NCBI RefSeq assembly: GCF_963678875.1
Contig: NZ_OY787456.1
Span: 1,364,001 to 1,428,000 of the forward strand
DNA from: an uncultured Hyphomonas sp.
Lineage (GTDB): Bacteria; Pseudomonadota; Alphaproteobacteria; Caulobacterales; Hyphomonadaceae
Direction: 5' to 3'
DNA: 64,000 bases
Each line of letters begins with the position of its first letter. Position 1 is the first letter of the stretch. Below the pieces are notes generated by a model. The model was not told the DNA's origin and did not search any database. It saw only the letters and a list, made by a program, of their open reading frames with translations. Below are positions 42,638 through 52,750 of the stretch, in pieces. A program made the position numbers and the translations under genes.

Positions 42638-42841
42638 ATGCTGAAATCGCATTTGATGATGGCCATGGGCCTGTTGATGGCTGCGATCTATGCCGCGCGT
42701 CTCGCGTCTGGTTTCAGCCTGTCGAACGGGGTGGACCTTGGAGAGGTCTACCTGATCGGCGGCCTGGGACTGGCCGGCGCCTTGCTGTGGAGCGGCTGGA
42801 AAGAACGCCGCCACGCCAAGCGCATCCGTCAGGAAAGTTAA
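42638..42841 (+). CDS. Small two-helix membrane protein, 67 aa
   Basis: The protein has two hydrophobic segments (about 5-20 and 33-50) and a basic tail (KERRHAKRIRQES). Start ATG 42638 is preceded by GGGAGGAAAA, a strong ribosome site. Family unknown. It ends 147 bases before the symporter small subunit gene. A GC-rich hairpin (42853-42871) without a clear T-run follows. Confidence 0.65.
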   Translation: MLKSHLMMAMGLLMAAIYAARLASGFSLSNGVDLGEVYLIGGLGLAGALLWSGWKERRHAKRIRQES

Positions 42842-42988
42842 GACCAAAGTGGGGCTGTCTGAGGCAGCCCTGATGCGTCAGCGTGCAACCAGCGGCTGTC
42901 GCACCCGCAAAAGAAGACCGGCCATAGAAGCCGGATACGGCATCGGCCAACTAGGCCCGGCAGGGGTTAAAGGGAGGAAACGGAAACA

Positions 42989-43255
42989 ATGACTCACAAC
43001 ATCAAAGAGATTGATGCGAAGGGGTATTGGCGCGACGTCGTCAAGCTCACCCTGAGCCTTCTCGCCATCTGGTTCATCGTGTCGTACGGGGCAGGCATCC
43101 TGTTCCGCACCGTGCTCGACCAGGTGTCGATCGGCGGCGCGCCGCTCGGATTCTGGTTCGCGCAGAACGGGTCCATCTACGTCTTCGTCGGACTGATCTT
43201 CTACTACTGCCGGGCCATGAACCGCCTGGAGAAGAAATACGGCGTGGAGGCCTGA
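42989..43255 (+). CDS. DUF4212 small subunit of a Na+/solute symporter
   Basis: An 88-aa protein with two transmembrane helices (about 20-40 and 58-76) joined by a short loop with RTVLDQVSIGGAPLGFWFAQNG. This is the small subunit found beside VC_2705-type sodium:solute symporters. AGGGAGGAAA lies eight bases before ATG 42989. The large subunit starts four bases after its stop. Confidence 0.92.
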   Translation: MTHNIKEIDAKGYWRDVVKLTLSLLAIWFIVSYGAGILFRTVLDQVSIGGAPLGFWFAQNGSIYVFVGLIFYYCRAMNRLEKKYGVEA

Positions 43256-43259
43256 GACG

Positions 43260-45029
43260 ATGGGCGGAGAGGAATTCTGGACCTATTTCTGGGTCGTCCT
43301 GACCTTCGGGACCTATATCGGCATCGCCATCTGGGCGCGGGCCGGTTCGACCGACGACTTCTATGTCGCTGGACACGATGTTCACCCCACCGTCAACGGC
43401 ATGGCCACGGCGGCCGACTGGATGTCGGCGGCCTCCTTCCTGTCCATGGCGGGCCTGATTGCCTTCATGGGCTATGGCGGCTCCGTCTACCTGATGGGCT
43501 GGACCGGCGGTTACGTTCTGCTGGCCCTGTTGCTGGCGCCATTCCTGCGTGAGTTCGGCAAGTTCACCGTGCCGGACTTTGTCGGCGACCGCTATTACTC
43601 GACCACGGCCCGCCTGATCGCGGTCGTCTGTGCCCTGTTCGTTTCGTTCACCTACATCGCCGGACAGATGAAAGGCGTGGGCGTGGCTTTCTCAGGCTTC
43701 CTCGGCGTCGAGTTCAACACCGGCATCATGGTCGGCATGGCCATCGTGTTCGTCTATGCGGTGCTCGGCGGCATGAAGGGCGTCACCTATACGCAGGTGG
43801 CACAATACGTCGTGCTGATCTTTGCCTACACGGTGCCTGCGATCTTCATCTCGCTGATCGTGACCGGGAACCCGGTGCCGCAGCTTGGCTTCATCTCGAA
43901 CGTGAAGGGCGAAGATGTCTCCATGCTGGAGAAGCTGAACACCGTGGTGACGGATCTCGGCTTCCTCGAGTACACGCAGACCGACAAGTCGATGTTCGAC
44001 GTGTTCGCCATCACCGGCGCGCTGATGTTCGGCACGGCTGGCCTGCCGCACGTGATCATCCGCTTCTTCACCGTGTCGAGCGCTGGCGCTGCCCGCGTGT
44101 CGGCCGGCTGGGCGCTGGTGTTCATCGCGCTGCTCTACACGACCGCGCCGGCTGTTGCGTCGCTCGCCCGCCTCAACTTCATCGATACGGTGAACGAGGC
44201 GACCTACATCACCTCCGATGCGGATTATGACACCGAAGCAGCCGCCATCGTGGCGGAAGGCGGCAAGCCGATCCCGAAATGGTTCAAGGACTGGGAAAAG
44301 ATCGGCCTGCTGGAAGTGACCGACAAGAATGGCGACGGCGTCGTCCAGTACCGGGCCGGTGCGGACAATGAAGTCACCAAGCTTGACCGCGACATCATCG
44401 TGACGGCGAACCCCTCCATCGCGGGTCTACCGGCCTGGGTGATCGGTCTCGTCGTGGCAGGCGGCCTTGCGGCGGCCCTGTCGACGGCGGCAGGCCTCCT
44501 GATGGTGATCTCGTCCTCGGTCAGCCATGACCTCTGCCGGCGGACCTTCTTCAAAGGCATGACCGACCAGCAGGAACTGTTGACGGCCCGCGGCGCTGCC
44601 GCAGGCGCGGTGGTCCTCGCCGGGATCATGGGAATGAATACCGCCGCACTCGGCTTCGTGGCGCAGGTGGTGGCCTTCGCCTTCGGCCTTGCCGCGGCAT
44701 CCCTGTTCCCGGTCATCGTGCTCGGCATCTTCTGGAAGCGGATGAACCGCGAAGGCGCCATCGCCTCCATGCTGACCGGTCTCATCACCACCTTCTGGTA
44801 CATCTACCACTTCAAGTTCGTGGATACGGATTCCTCGCACTGGTGGCTGGGCGTGTCACCTGAAGGGATCGGCTTTGTCTTCATGTTCCTGTCGCTGGCT
44901 GTGGGCGTCGTGGTTGCCCTGGTGACCGCCCCGCCGCCGCAGGACATCCAGGACCTCGTCGAAGACATCCGCGTGCCGGGGACCCGTACGGCACACGGCA
45001 TCGCCGATGCGGACATGCTGCCCGAATAA
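43260..45029 (+). CDS. Sodium:solute symporter, acetate (ActP/VC_2705)-like
   Basis: A 589-aa carrier of the SSS family. About 13 hydrophobic helices; ASTDDFYVAGHDVHPTVNGMATAADWMSAASFLSM-type start (GSTDDFYVAGHDV, ADWMSAASFLSM), GTAGLPHVIIRFFTV in the middle, and SAAGLLMVISSSVSHDLCR near the end match the ActP/VC_2705 type. An insertion of about 80 polar residues lies between helices. Position just before a CrbS-like kinase and acetyl-CoA synthetase makes acetate or another short carboxylate the likely substrate. Confidence 0.88.
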   Translation: MGGEEFWTYFWVVLTFGTYIGIAIWARAGSTDDFYVAGHDVHPTVNGMATAADWMSAASFLSMAGLIAFMGYGGSVYLMGWTGGYVLLALLLAPFLREFGKFTVPDFVGDRYYSTTARLIAVVCALFVSFTYIAGQMKGVGVAFSGFLGVEFNTGIMVGMAIVFVYAVLGGMKGVTYTQVAQYVVLIFAYTVPAIFISLIVTGNPVPQLGFISNVKGEDVSMLEKLNTVVTDLGFLEYTQTDKSMFDVFAITGALMFGTAGLPHVIIRFFTVSSAGAARVSAGWALVFIALLYTTAPAVASLARLNFIDTVNEATYITSDADYDTEAAAIVAEGGKPIPKWFKDWEKIGLLEVTDKNGDGVVQYRAGADNEVTKLDRDIIVTANPSIAGLPAWVIGLVVAGGLAAALSTAAGLLMVISSSVSHDLCRRTFFKGMTDQQELLTARGAAAGAVVLAGIMGMNTAALGFVAQVVAFAFGLAAASLFPVIVLGIFWKRMNREGAIASMLTGLITTFWYIYHFKFVDTDSSHWWLGVSPEGIGFVFMFLSLAVGVVVALVTAPPPQDIQDLVEDIRVPGTRTAHGIADADMLPE

Positions 45030-45170
45030 GAAGGCGGCAATCCGGAACCTTCCCAATCTGGGCGGTCCGTCAGAGCGGAGCGCCCGTTTTGGTTTTCTGC
45101 ACAAGACTTTGGGCGAACTTGCCAGACGGGCGCCTGCCGGGTGAAGATCGGCCTTCAAGGAGTTTCGTCC

Positions 45171-48100
45171 ATGCCAGTCTGGCTGATCGTAGGGGCAACG
45201 GGGCTGTACGTGTTCGGCCTGTTCGCCATCGCCTGGCGGGGCGACCGGCGCGCGCTGGACCCGTCGGCGAAGCACAGCCCTTACACTTACGCGCTGGCGC
45301 TGGCGGTCTATTGCACCTCGTGGACCTTCTTCGGCGCCGTCGGCACCTCGGCCACCAATGGGTGGGACTATCTCGCCATCTATCTCGGCCCGGCGCTGGT
45401 CTTCCTGTTCCTGCCGGACCTGATCCGCCGCATCGGCGACGTCGCCCAGCGCGAGAGCATCTCGTCGCTGTCGGATTTCCTGTCCGCCCGCTATGGCAAG
45501 AGCCGGGGCGTCGGCGCGCTGGCGGCGCTGGCAGCGGTCGCGGGCAGCCTGCCTTACATCGCGCTGCAGCTGAAATCGGTCGGCATGAGCTTTCAGGCGC
45601 TGGCCTATGGCGCGGAGAATGCCGGCGCTCGCCCCGCCAGCCAGACCGTGCTATTCACGGCGCTCGCCATGGGCGTCTTCGCCATCCTGTTCGGCGCCCG
45701 CCAGTCCGACGCGACGCGCCGCAATGCGGGCCTGATGCAGGTGCTGGCATTGGAGGCGGTGATCAAGCTGGTCGCGCTCGTCGCTGTCGCGGCGCTCTCC
45801 CTGTCGCTGATCACCTCTCCGGATATTGAGGTTCCCGCGCAGGCGACCGAGCCTTTCTCCAGCGGTCTCCTGTCCCAGCGCATGATCACGACCACGATCC
45901 TGTCCATGTGCGCCATCATCTGCTTGCCGCGCCAGTTCCACGTCGCGGTGATCGAGCGGCGCGACCCGCGCGAGATCCAGACCGCGCGCATCGTGTTCGT
46001 CGCCTATCTCTTCCTCACCAGTGCGGTGGTCATCCCGATCACGGTCGCGGGCTTGTCGACCCTTGGCGCAGATGTTCCGCCCGACCTGTTCGTGCTGGAC
46101 CTGCCGCTGGCGCAAGGGGACGGGCTGCTGGCGCTGTTCGTTTTCCTCGGCGGCTTTTCGGCGGCGACCGGCATGGTCATCGTTTCCAGCGTCGCCCTGT
46201 CGACCATGGTGACCAATGACCTGATCGTGCCAGCGGTGATGCAGACGGGCCGCTTCGCCAGTCTCGGTGGCAATTCCGGTGCGCGCCTCACCATGATCCG
46301 CCGGGGCGTGATCATCGTCATCGTGCTGTGCGCATATGGCTATTACCGTCTGGCGGGGACCAGCGAGGCGCTGGCGCAGATTGGCCTCTTGTCCTTTGCA
46401 GCGGCGGCGCAGTTTGCCCCGGCGCTGATCGGCGCGGTGTACTGGCGCAGCGGACGGCGTACCGGCGTTGCCTGGGGGCTGGCGCTCGGCATGGGCCTCT
46501 GGGCTTACACTCTTTTCCTTCCGGCCATCCTGCAGCCGGACCGTATGGCCGCCGCCGTGCCGGGCTGGCTGGACCCGCACGCCCTGTTCGGAGCCCGCTT
46601 CGACGACAGCCTGATCCATGGTGTCGTCTGGAGCCTCGGTGCCAACATTGCCGCCTATGTGATCCTGTCGCTCCGCTCGCGCGAACGGCTGCGCGACAAG
46701 GTGCAGTCGTCCGCCTTCGTGGGCGATGCCGAGCGGCTGGGCCTGACGGAGGCGGGCGCTTCCGATCCCGTCGCAACGGTCACGCCCAATGGCCTGAAGA
46801 CACTGGCATCGCGTTTCCTGAACCCGGAGGCGGTCGAGCATGCCTTTGCGGACTTTGAACGCGTATCGGGCGTTCCGTCCTCCGGTGACGGGCCTGCGGA
46901 CTGGCAGCTTGTTCAGCGGACGGAGCGCTTGCTGGCATCTGCGCTGGGGGCGTCATCCGCGCGTGTCGTGCTGGCCTCCGCCATCGGCGGCAATCAGGTC
47001 GCGCTGCGGGATGTCCTGTCCATGCTGGACCACAAGACGCAGGCCGAGCGGTTCGACCGGCACATGCTGCAATCCATGTTGGAGAATATTTCGCAGGGCA
47101 TTTCCGTTGTGGACTCAGACCAGCGTCTTGTCGCCTGGAACACGGCCTATCTCGATCTCTTCCGCTATCCCAATGAGCTCGTCGCGGTCGGCACGCCCGT
47201 GGCGAAGCTGATTGAATACAACCTGAGTAGCGGCTGGCTCACCGGCAATCCGGCTGAGGAGGCCCAGCGCCGCGTCGCCCATATGCGGGCTGGGCGCCAG
47301 CACACCTATGAGCGGCGCAATCCGGACGGCCGCTACCTGCGCATCGTCGGCAACCCGACACCCGGCGGCGGTTATGTGACCACGTTCACCGACATCACCG
47401 AAGACAAGCTGCGCGAGCGGGCGCTGATCGAGGCGAACGAGACGCTGGAAACGCGTGTGCGGGAGCGCACCCATGATCTTGAGGAAATGGCGCAGGACCT
47501 GGACGTCGCTCGCCGCGACGCCGAGGGCGCGAACGCCTCCAAGACGCGCTTCCTCGCGGCGGCCAGCCATGACCTGCTTCAGCCGCTGAATGCGGCGCGC
47601 CTGTTCCTCGGTTCCATCCGCGCGGACGAACAGGGGCAGGGGCTGGTGTCACGGGCTGACAAGGCCATTCAGTCAGCGGACGAGCTGATCCGCGGCCTGC
47701 TGGACATTTCCCGGCTGGACCATGGCAGCATCGCGCCAAAGCCCGCGCAGCTGCCCATCGGGCCCTTGCTGGAAGACCTTGTCGAAGAGGCCATGCCCAT
47801 GGCCGAGCAGGCGGGGATAGACCTGCGGATCGCACCGTCCAGCCTCGTGGTGGAGGCCGACCCGGACTTCCTGAAAAGCATCCTGCGCAATTTCATTTCC
47901 AACGCCCGGCGGTATACGCGCGAAGGCGCGGTGCTGGTCGGCGCACGGCGGCGCAGAAACATGGCGCGGATCGAAGTCTGGGATACCGGCCCCGGCATTC
48001 CGCCGGAAAGCGTGCCGCTGATCTTCGAGGAATTCCGGCGTTTCGAGGATACCGACAATACGGGCATCCGCGGCGCCGGGCTCGGCCTGCCGGTCTCCAA

Positions 48101-48626
48101 GCGGCTTGCGGACCTGATGGATGCCCGCATTGAAATCCGATCCGCACCCGGACGGGGCAGCGTGTTTTCCGTCTCGGTGCCGCTCGCGGCATCTTCCGGC
48201 AAGCGCAAGCGGAGTGTCCCGAAGAGTGCGCCGCGCCGCGCCGTCAGCCTTCAGGGGCTGAGCGTGCTGGTGGTCGATGACGAGGCCGCCATCGTTGACG
48301 GGATGACGGCGCTGCTGACCGGCTGGGGCTGCCGGGTGCGCGGCGCCCGCTCTGTCGCAGGGGCGCAGGGCTGGCTGGAAGCGGAAAGCTTCGACGCGAT
48401 GATCGCGGACCTCAACCTGCAGGATGCTGTCGACGGGTTTGACCTGATTGCGATGAGCCGTCCGAAACTGCCATCGTCCGGCAATGTGCTGCTGCTGACA
48501 GCGGCGGCGAATGACGCGGTGCGCACACAGGCCGAGATCGACGGCATCGCCATGCTGCGCAAGCCTGCCGCGCCGGACGATATCCGCCGCTTCCTCGAAG
48601 ACCTGGTGCAGGGCGTCTCCGCCTGA
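45171..48626 (+). CDS. crbS: Hybrid histidine kinase with symporter-like N-terminus (CrbS-type)
   Basis: A 1151-aa kinase. Residues about 1-500 form a symporter-like (SLC5) membrane module with around 12 helices. A PAS region (MLENISQGISVVDSDQRLVAWN) follows, then a helical linker, HisKA with phosphorylatable His800 (AASHDLLQPLNAARL), HATPase (EVWDTGPGIPPE, GAGLGLPVSKRLADL) and a C-terminal receiver with Asp1080. This layout is that of CrbS/MxtR kinases, which sense acetate and drive acs through CrbR. ATG 45171 has AAGGAG. It shares its locus with the symporter, a LuxR-type regulator, a DcaP-like porin and acs. Confidence 0.87.
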   Translation: MPVWLIVGATGLYVFGLFAIAWRGDRRALDPSAKHSPYTYALALAVYCTSWTFFGAVGTSATNGWDYLAIYLGPALVFLFLPDLIRRIGDVAQRESISSLSDFLSARYGKSRGVGALAALAAVAGSLPYIALQLKSVGMSFQALAYGAENAGARPASQTVLFTALAMGVFAILFGARQSDATRRNAGLMQVLALEAVIKLVALVAVAALSLSLITSPDIEVPAQATEPFSSGLLSQRMITTTILSMCAIICLPRQFHVAVIERRDPREIQTARIVFVAYLFLTSAVVIPITVAGLSTLGADVPPDLFVLDLPLAQGDGLLALFVFLGGFSAATGMVIVSSVALSTMVTNDLIVPAVMQTGRFASLGGNSGARLTMIRRGVIIVIVLCAYGYYRLAGTSEALAQIGLLSFAAAAQFAPALIGAVYWRSGRRTGVAWGLALGMGLWAYTLFLPAILQPDRMAAAVPGWLDPHALFGARFDDSLIHGVVWSLGANIAAYVILSLRSRERLRDKVQSSAFVGDAERLGLTEAGASDPVATVTPNGLKTLASRFLNPEAVEHAFADFERVSGVPSSGDGPADWQLVQRTERLLASALGASSARVVLASAIGGNQVALRDVLSMLDHKTQAERFDRHMLQSMLENISQGISVVDSDQRLVAWNTAYLDLFRYPNELVAVGTPVAKLIEYNLSSGWLTGNPAEEAQRRVAHMRAGRQHTYERRNPDGRYLRIVGNPTPGGGYVTTFTDITEDKLRERALIEANETLETRVRERTHDLEEMAQDLDVARRDAEGANASKTRFLAAASHDLLQPLNAARLFLGSIRADEQGQGLVSRADKAIQSADELIRGLLDISRLDHGSIAPKPAQLPIGPLLEDLVEEAMPMAEQAGIDLRIAPSSLVVEADPDFLKSILRNFISNARRYTREGAVLVGARRRRNMARIEVWDTGPGIPPESVPLIFEEFRRFEDTDNTGIRGAGLGLPVSKRLADLMDARIEIRSAPGRGSVFSVSVPLAASSGKRKRSVPKSAPRRAVSLQGLSVLVVDDEAAIVDGMTALLTGWGCRVRGARSVAGAQGWLEAESFDAMIADLNLQDAVDGFDLIAMSRPKLPSSGNVLLLTAAANDAVRTQAEIDGIAMLRKPAAPDDIRRFLEDLVQGVSA

Positions 48627-48635
48627 CGGCAGGCC

Positions 48636-49268
48636 TCAAAGGGAAATGGCTTCCTTGTAGATCAGCAGCGCCTGCGTCCGGTTATTGGCGCCGAGCTTGC
48701 GGAAGATCGCCGTCATGTGCGCCTTCACCGTCGCGACGGAGATATCCATCTCGTAAGCGATCTGCTTGTTCAGCAAGCCGTCATTGAGGCCGGACAGCAC
48801 CTTGCGCTGGGCTGGCGTCAAATCCGCCACGCGGGCAAGCAGCTCTTCCCGCCCGGCATCTGCGGCGGCGTCGCTGGGTGGGAACCACTGGCCGCCATCC
48901 AGTGCCGTGGCGAGCGCGGCGGAGAGATCCTCCATCGACATGCTCTTCGGCAGGTAACCAGCCGCGCCGAGGGCCTTTGCCGTGCCGAAGGCCTGCTGGG
49001 ATTCCGTGGCGGAGACGACGACCACGGGACAGTCCGGCCGGGCCGCCAGCAATCGTGTCAGCCCATCGAATTCCTGTGTGTCGCCGAGGGTCAGGTCCAG
49101 CAGGACCAGATCGAAGGATTGCGCCTTTAACTTGGAAAGCGCCTCCGCCAGGCTGCTGGCATGGTGTGCTGTGGCGCCATCGGGAAATGCCGTGCCGAGC
49201 GCTGCTTCGAGCGCGTCACGGAACAGCGGATGGTCGTCCACGATCAGGACGGTCGGAACCAGTCCCAT
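48636..49268 (-). CDS. crbR: LuxR/NarL-type response regulator (CrbR-type)
   Basis: A 210-aa regulator. Receiver domain: LIVDDHPLFRDAL, phosphoacceptor Asp58 (LVLLDLTLGD), conserved Lys in GYLPKSMS. The C-terminal domain has the LuxR helix-turn-helix (LTPAQRKVLSGLNDGLLNKQIAYEMDISVATVKAHM in separate segments). ATG 49268 has GGGGAGG nine bases upstream; ATG 49316 is also open but lacks a site. It is convergent with the kinase gene and divergent from the porin. By position it is the partner of the CrbS-type kinase and would activate acs and the porin. Confidence 0.85.
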   Translation of the reverse strand: MGLVPTVLIVDDHPLFRDALEAALGTAFPDGATAHHASSLAEALSKLKAQSFDLVLLDLTLGDTQEFDGLTRLLAARPDCPVVVVSATESQQAFGTAKALGAAGYLPKSMSMEDLSAALATALDGGQWFPPSDAAADAGREELLARVADLTPAQRKVLSGLNDGLLNKQIAYEMDISVATVKAHMTAIFRKLGANNRTQALLIYKEAISL

Positions 49269-49364
49269 TCTCTTTGCCTCCCCGGCGCCGCTGGTTTCCT
49301 GACCGGCGGTCTTCATCTTGTTACGGGAACCATACCCCCACGGAAAGGGATGTCGAGCACCATT

Positions 49365-49376
49365 AGACTTTTGTCT
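49365..49376. promoter_or_regulatory. AGAC-N4-GTCT palindrome between crbR and the porin gene
   Basis: The palindrome AGACTTTTGTCT (49365-49376) lies in the divergent gap between the regulator and porin genes. This is a reasonable spot for binding of the LuxR-type regulator or another dimer. No recognised CrbR consensus was used to assign it. Confidence 0.3.
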
Positions 49377-49453
49377 TAGCACCAATGGCCAATAGCGGCG
49401 TTTCCCCTCCGGAAGGATACTCCCCGAAAAGAATAAGGCACGGGAGGAAACTG

Positions 49454-50749
49454 ATGCCGCGGACAATTAGAGGTTTACTGCTGACGGCGTCTGTTGCGGT
49501 CATGACGCTGGCAGCGAATGCGGAGGAAACGGTCGAGGCGCGTATCGCTGCGCTGGAGGCCATGGTGGCGGAGCTGAAGGCCGAGCTGGCCGCCGAAAAG
49601 GCGGACACGGATGCGGATATTGTCCGGATCGAGACAGTCGCGCAGCGGGCAGCCCCTGCAGCCGCTGCGCCGAAGACGGACGGTTTCCTCGTTGGTGACA
49701 CGACCCTGAAATTCGGTGGCATTGTCGACCTCGACGTCCATGCGACCTCTCTCAGCGATGGGGGCATCGCATCCACCTCGATTGCGCGGGACTTCCACAT
49801 TCCGGGCGCCACGCCCATCGGCGGGGAGGGCACCGATTTCACCGACTTCACCGCCGAATCTTCCCGCTTCTTCCTGTCGGCGTCCCGGCCCGTGGGCGAG
49901 GGCAATGTGCAGGGCTATATCGAGATGGATTTCCTCGGCTCCGGCCAGGGCAACGAACTGGTCTCGAACTCCTATTCGCCGCGCCTGCGCCGGGCGTTCG
50001 TGAAGTATGGCAACTGGCTGGCAGGCCAGGAATGGTCGACGTTCCAGAACACTTCGGCCATTCCGGAGAGCGCGAGCTTCCTCATTCTCTCCGACGGCAT
50101 GGTGTTCATCCGCCAGCCGCAAATCCGCTACACGAAGGGCAACTGGATGTTCGCCCTGGAGAACCCGAACACGACGACGCTGAACGCCGGTTCGCGGGAT
50201 GAAAACCTCCTTCCGGACGTTGTGGCGCGCTACAATTTCACCGGCGATTACGGCAATGTTTCCATCGCCGGCATCGCCCGCCAGCTGCGCGCGGATTTCG
50301 GCGCCTCGGAAGACGAAACCTTCGGCTATGGCGTCAGCATCTCGGGCAAGGTCAAAGCCGGTGAGAAGGACGATATTCGCTTCAATCTTGTCGGCGGCGA
50401 AGGGATCGGACGGTATGTCGGCCTCGCGGCCAGCCGGTCCACTGCGGTCGATCCGAATGGCAAGCTGGAGGCGATCCCCAGCTATGGCGGCCTCGTCGCC
50501 TGGCGCCATCCGTTCGGCGAAACCGCGCGGTTCAACATCGGATATTCCGGCCTCTTCGTCGATAATCCGGACTACCTCCCGGCGAACACAACAACGAAGT
50601 CGGTGCAGTCCGCTTATGGCGCAATTCTGTGGGATGTTGCCCCGAAAGTGACCGTCGGCGTGGAGCTGCTTCACGGCATTCGTGAAGTGGAATCGGGCGC
50701 GGATGGGTCGATCAGTCGCTTCACCTTCTCCACCAAATATGCATTCTGA
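49454..50749 (+). CDS. DcaP-like trimeric outer-membrane porin
   Basis: A 431-aa protein. A signal peptide (about 1-22, ending NAEE) precedes a coiled-coil stretch (EARIAALEAMVAELKAELAAEK) and a beta-barrel of alternating aromatic/polar strands ending in STKYAF with a terminal Phe. This is the DcaP pattern: an N-terminal coiled coil before a porin barrel. Such porins move small acids through the outer membrane. It sits between crbR and acs, so passage of acetate or short dicarboxylates is plausible. ATG 49454 is preceded by GGGAGGAAA. Confidence 0.8.
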   Translation: MPRTIRGLLLTASVAVMTLAANAEETVEARIAALEAMVAELKAELAAEKADTDADIVRIETVAQRAAPAAAAPKTDGFLVGDTTLKFGGIVDLDVHATSLSDGGIASTSIARDFHIPGATPIGGEGTDFTDFTAESSRFFLSASRPVGEGNVQGYIEMDFLGSGQGNELVSNSYSPRLRRAFVKYGNWLAGQEWSTFQNTSAIPESASFLILSDGMVFIRQPQIRYTKGNWMFALENPNTTTLNAGSRDENLLPDVVARYNFTGDYGNVSIAGIARQLRADFGASEDETFGYGVSISGKVKAGEKDDIRFNLVGGEGIGRYVGLAASRSTAVDPNGKLEAIPSYGGLVAWRHPFGETARFNIGYSGLFVDNPDYLPANTTTKSVQSAYGAILWDVAPKVTVGVELLHGIREVESGADGSISRFTFSTKYAF

Positions 50750-50787
50750 CAACAGGACGAAAATTCATGCCCTACGAGGAAACGACC

Positions 50788-52737
50788 ATGAGCGATCAGG
50801 CAAAAATTTATCCCGTTCCCGAGGAATTCGCGGCGAAGGCGAACCTGACGCCGGAAAAGTACAAGGAGATGTACGAGGCCTCGATCGCCGACCCGGAAGC
50901 CTTCTGGGGGGAGCAGGGCAAACGGCTCGACTGGATGAAGCCCTACACCAAGGTGAAGGATGTCTCCTGGGAGACCGGTGACCTGCACATCAAATGGTAT
51001 GCCGATGGCGAGCTGAACGTCACCGCGAACTGCATCGACCGCCACCTGGCCACGCGCGGCGACAAGACGGCCTTCATCTGGATCGGCGACGACCCGGATG
51101 AGAGCCACAAGGTCTCCTACAAGGAACTGCACGCCGCCGTCTGTCGCTTCGCCAACGTGCTGAAGAAGCTCGGCGTCAAGAAAGGCGACCGAGTCACCAT
51201 CTACATGCCAATGATCCTAGAAGCGGCCTATGCGATGCTGGCCTGCGCCCGGATCGGCGCCGTCCACTCGGTCGTGTTTGGCGGCTTCAGCCCCGAAGCG
51301 CTGGCCGGCCGGATCACCGACTGCGAGTCTTCCGTCCTGATCACCGCCGACGAAGGCGTGCGCGGGGGCCGCAAGGTGCCGCTGAAGGTCAACGCCGACA
51401 AGGCGGCGGACCTGTCGAACGGCGTGCTGAAGACGATGCTGGTCGTCAAGCGCACCGGCGCCGAGGTGGGCATGGTCGAAGGCCGTGACCACTGGCTGCA
51501 CGATGCCGCGGAAGGCGTGTCGTCCGATTGCCCGCCGGAGCCGATGAATGCCGAAGACCCGCTCTTCATCCTCTACACGTCCGGTTCCACCGGCAAGCCG
51601 AAGGGGGTGCTGCACACGACCGGCGGCTATCTGGTCTGGGCCTCGATCACGCATGAATACGTGTTCGACCTGAAGGAAGACGATGTCTACTGGTGCTCGG
51701 CGGATGTGGGCTGGGTCACCGGCCACTCCTATATCGTGTACGGACCTTTGGCGAACGGCACCACGACCGTGATGTTCGAAGGCATCCCGACCTATCCGGA
51801 CGCCAGCCGCTTCTGGCAGGAATGCGACAAACACGGCGTCAGCATCTTCTACACCGCACCGACGGCGATCCGCTCGCTGATGCGTGAAGGCGAAGGCCCG
51901 GTGAATGCAACGTCCCGCAAATCCATCCGCCTGCTCGGCACGGTGGGCGAACCGATCAACCCGGAAGCCTGGGAATGGTATTACCATGTCGTCGGCGAGG
52001 CACGCTGTCCCATCGTCGACACCTGGTGGCAGACCGAAACCGGCGCCACCATGATGGTACCTCTGCCCGGCACGACGGATTTGAAGCCCGGCGCCGCCAG
52101 CCACCCTTTCTTCGGCATCAAGCCGGTCCTGGTGGATGCAGACGGCACGCAGCTGCCGGGGGCCACGGAGGGCAACCTCCTGATCACCGACAGCTGGCCG
52201 GGCCAGATGCGCACCGTCTATGGCGACCACCAGCGCTTCGTGGACACCTACTTCACCGCCTATCCGGGCAACTATTTCACCGGTGACGGCTGCCGCCGTG
52301 ACGAGGACGGATTCTACTGGATCACCGGCCGTGTGGATGACGTGATCAACGTCTCCGGCCACCGCATGGGCACGGCAGAAGTCGAGAGCGCGCTCGTCAG
52401 CCATGATGCCGTGGCAGAGGCTGCCGTGGTCGGCTATCCGCACGATATCAAGGGGCAGGGCATCTATGCCTATGTCACGCTGGTGCAGGGCGTGGAGGCC
52501 GATGAGGCGCTGCGCAAGAACCTCGTTCAGCACGTCCGCGCCGAGATCGGCCCGATCGCCTCGCCGGACCTGATCCAGTTCGCCCCGGGCCTGCCGAAGA
52601 CCCGCTCCGGCAAGATCATGCGCCGCATCCTGCGCAAGATCGCCGAGAACGAATTCGGCAATCTCGGCGACACGTCCACGCTGGCAGAACCGGAAGTGGT
52701 GGATGACCTGATCAACAACCGGCAGAACAGGGGATAG
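50788..52737 (+). CDS. acs: Acetyl-CoA synthetase
   Basis: A 649-aa adenylate-forming enzyme that makes acetyl-CoA from acetate, ATP and CoA. Family motifs in order: YTSGSTGKPKGV (P-loop), DTWWQTETG (core), YFTGDGCRRDEDG, GRVDDVINVSGHRMGTAEVE, and the C-terminal PKTRSGKIMRRILR with the acetylatable Lys that Pat/CobB-type enzymes regulate. ATG 50788 has GAGGAAACG upstream; a longer start at 50767 lacks one. The stop is followed by palindromic repeats. It is the target gene of the acetate switch in relatives. Confidence 0.96.
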   Translation: MSDQAKIYPVPEEFAAKANLTPEKYKEMYEASIADPEAFWGEQGKRLDWMKPYTKVKDVSWETGDLHIKWYADGELNVTANCIDRHLATRGDKTAFIWIGDDPDESHKVSYKELHAAVCRFANVLKKLGVKKGDRVTIYMPMILEAAYAMLACARIGAVHSVVFGGFSPEALAGRITDCESSVLITADEGVRGGRKVPLKVNADKAADLSNGVLKTMLVVKRTGAEVGMVEGRDHWLHDAAEGVSSDCPPEPMNAEDPLFILYTSGSTGKPKGVLHTTGGYLVWASITHEYVFDLKEDDVYWCSADVGWVTGHSYIVYGPLANGTTTVMFEGIPTYPDASRFWQECDKHGVSIFYTAPTAIRSLMREGEGPVNATSRKSIRLLGTVGEPINPEAWEWYYHVVGEARCPIVDTWWQTETGATMMVPLPGTTDLKPGAASHPFFGIKPVLVDADGTQLPGATEGNLLITDSWPGQMRTVYGDHQRFVDTYFTAYPGNYFTGDGCRRDEDGFYWITGRVDDVINVSGHRMGTAEVESALVSHDAVAEAAVVGYPHDIKGQGIYAYVTLVQGVEADEALRKNLVQHVRAEIGPIASPDLIQFAPGLPKTRSGKIMRRILRKIAENEFGNLGDTSTLAEPEVVDDLINNRQNRG

Positions 52738-52750
52738 GGCTCTTCCGCAT

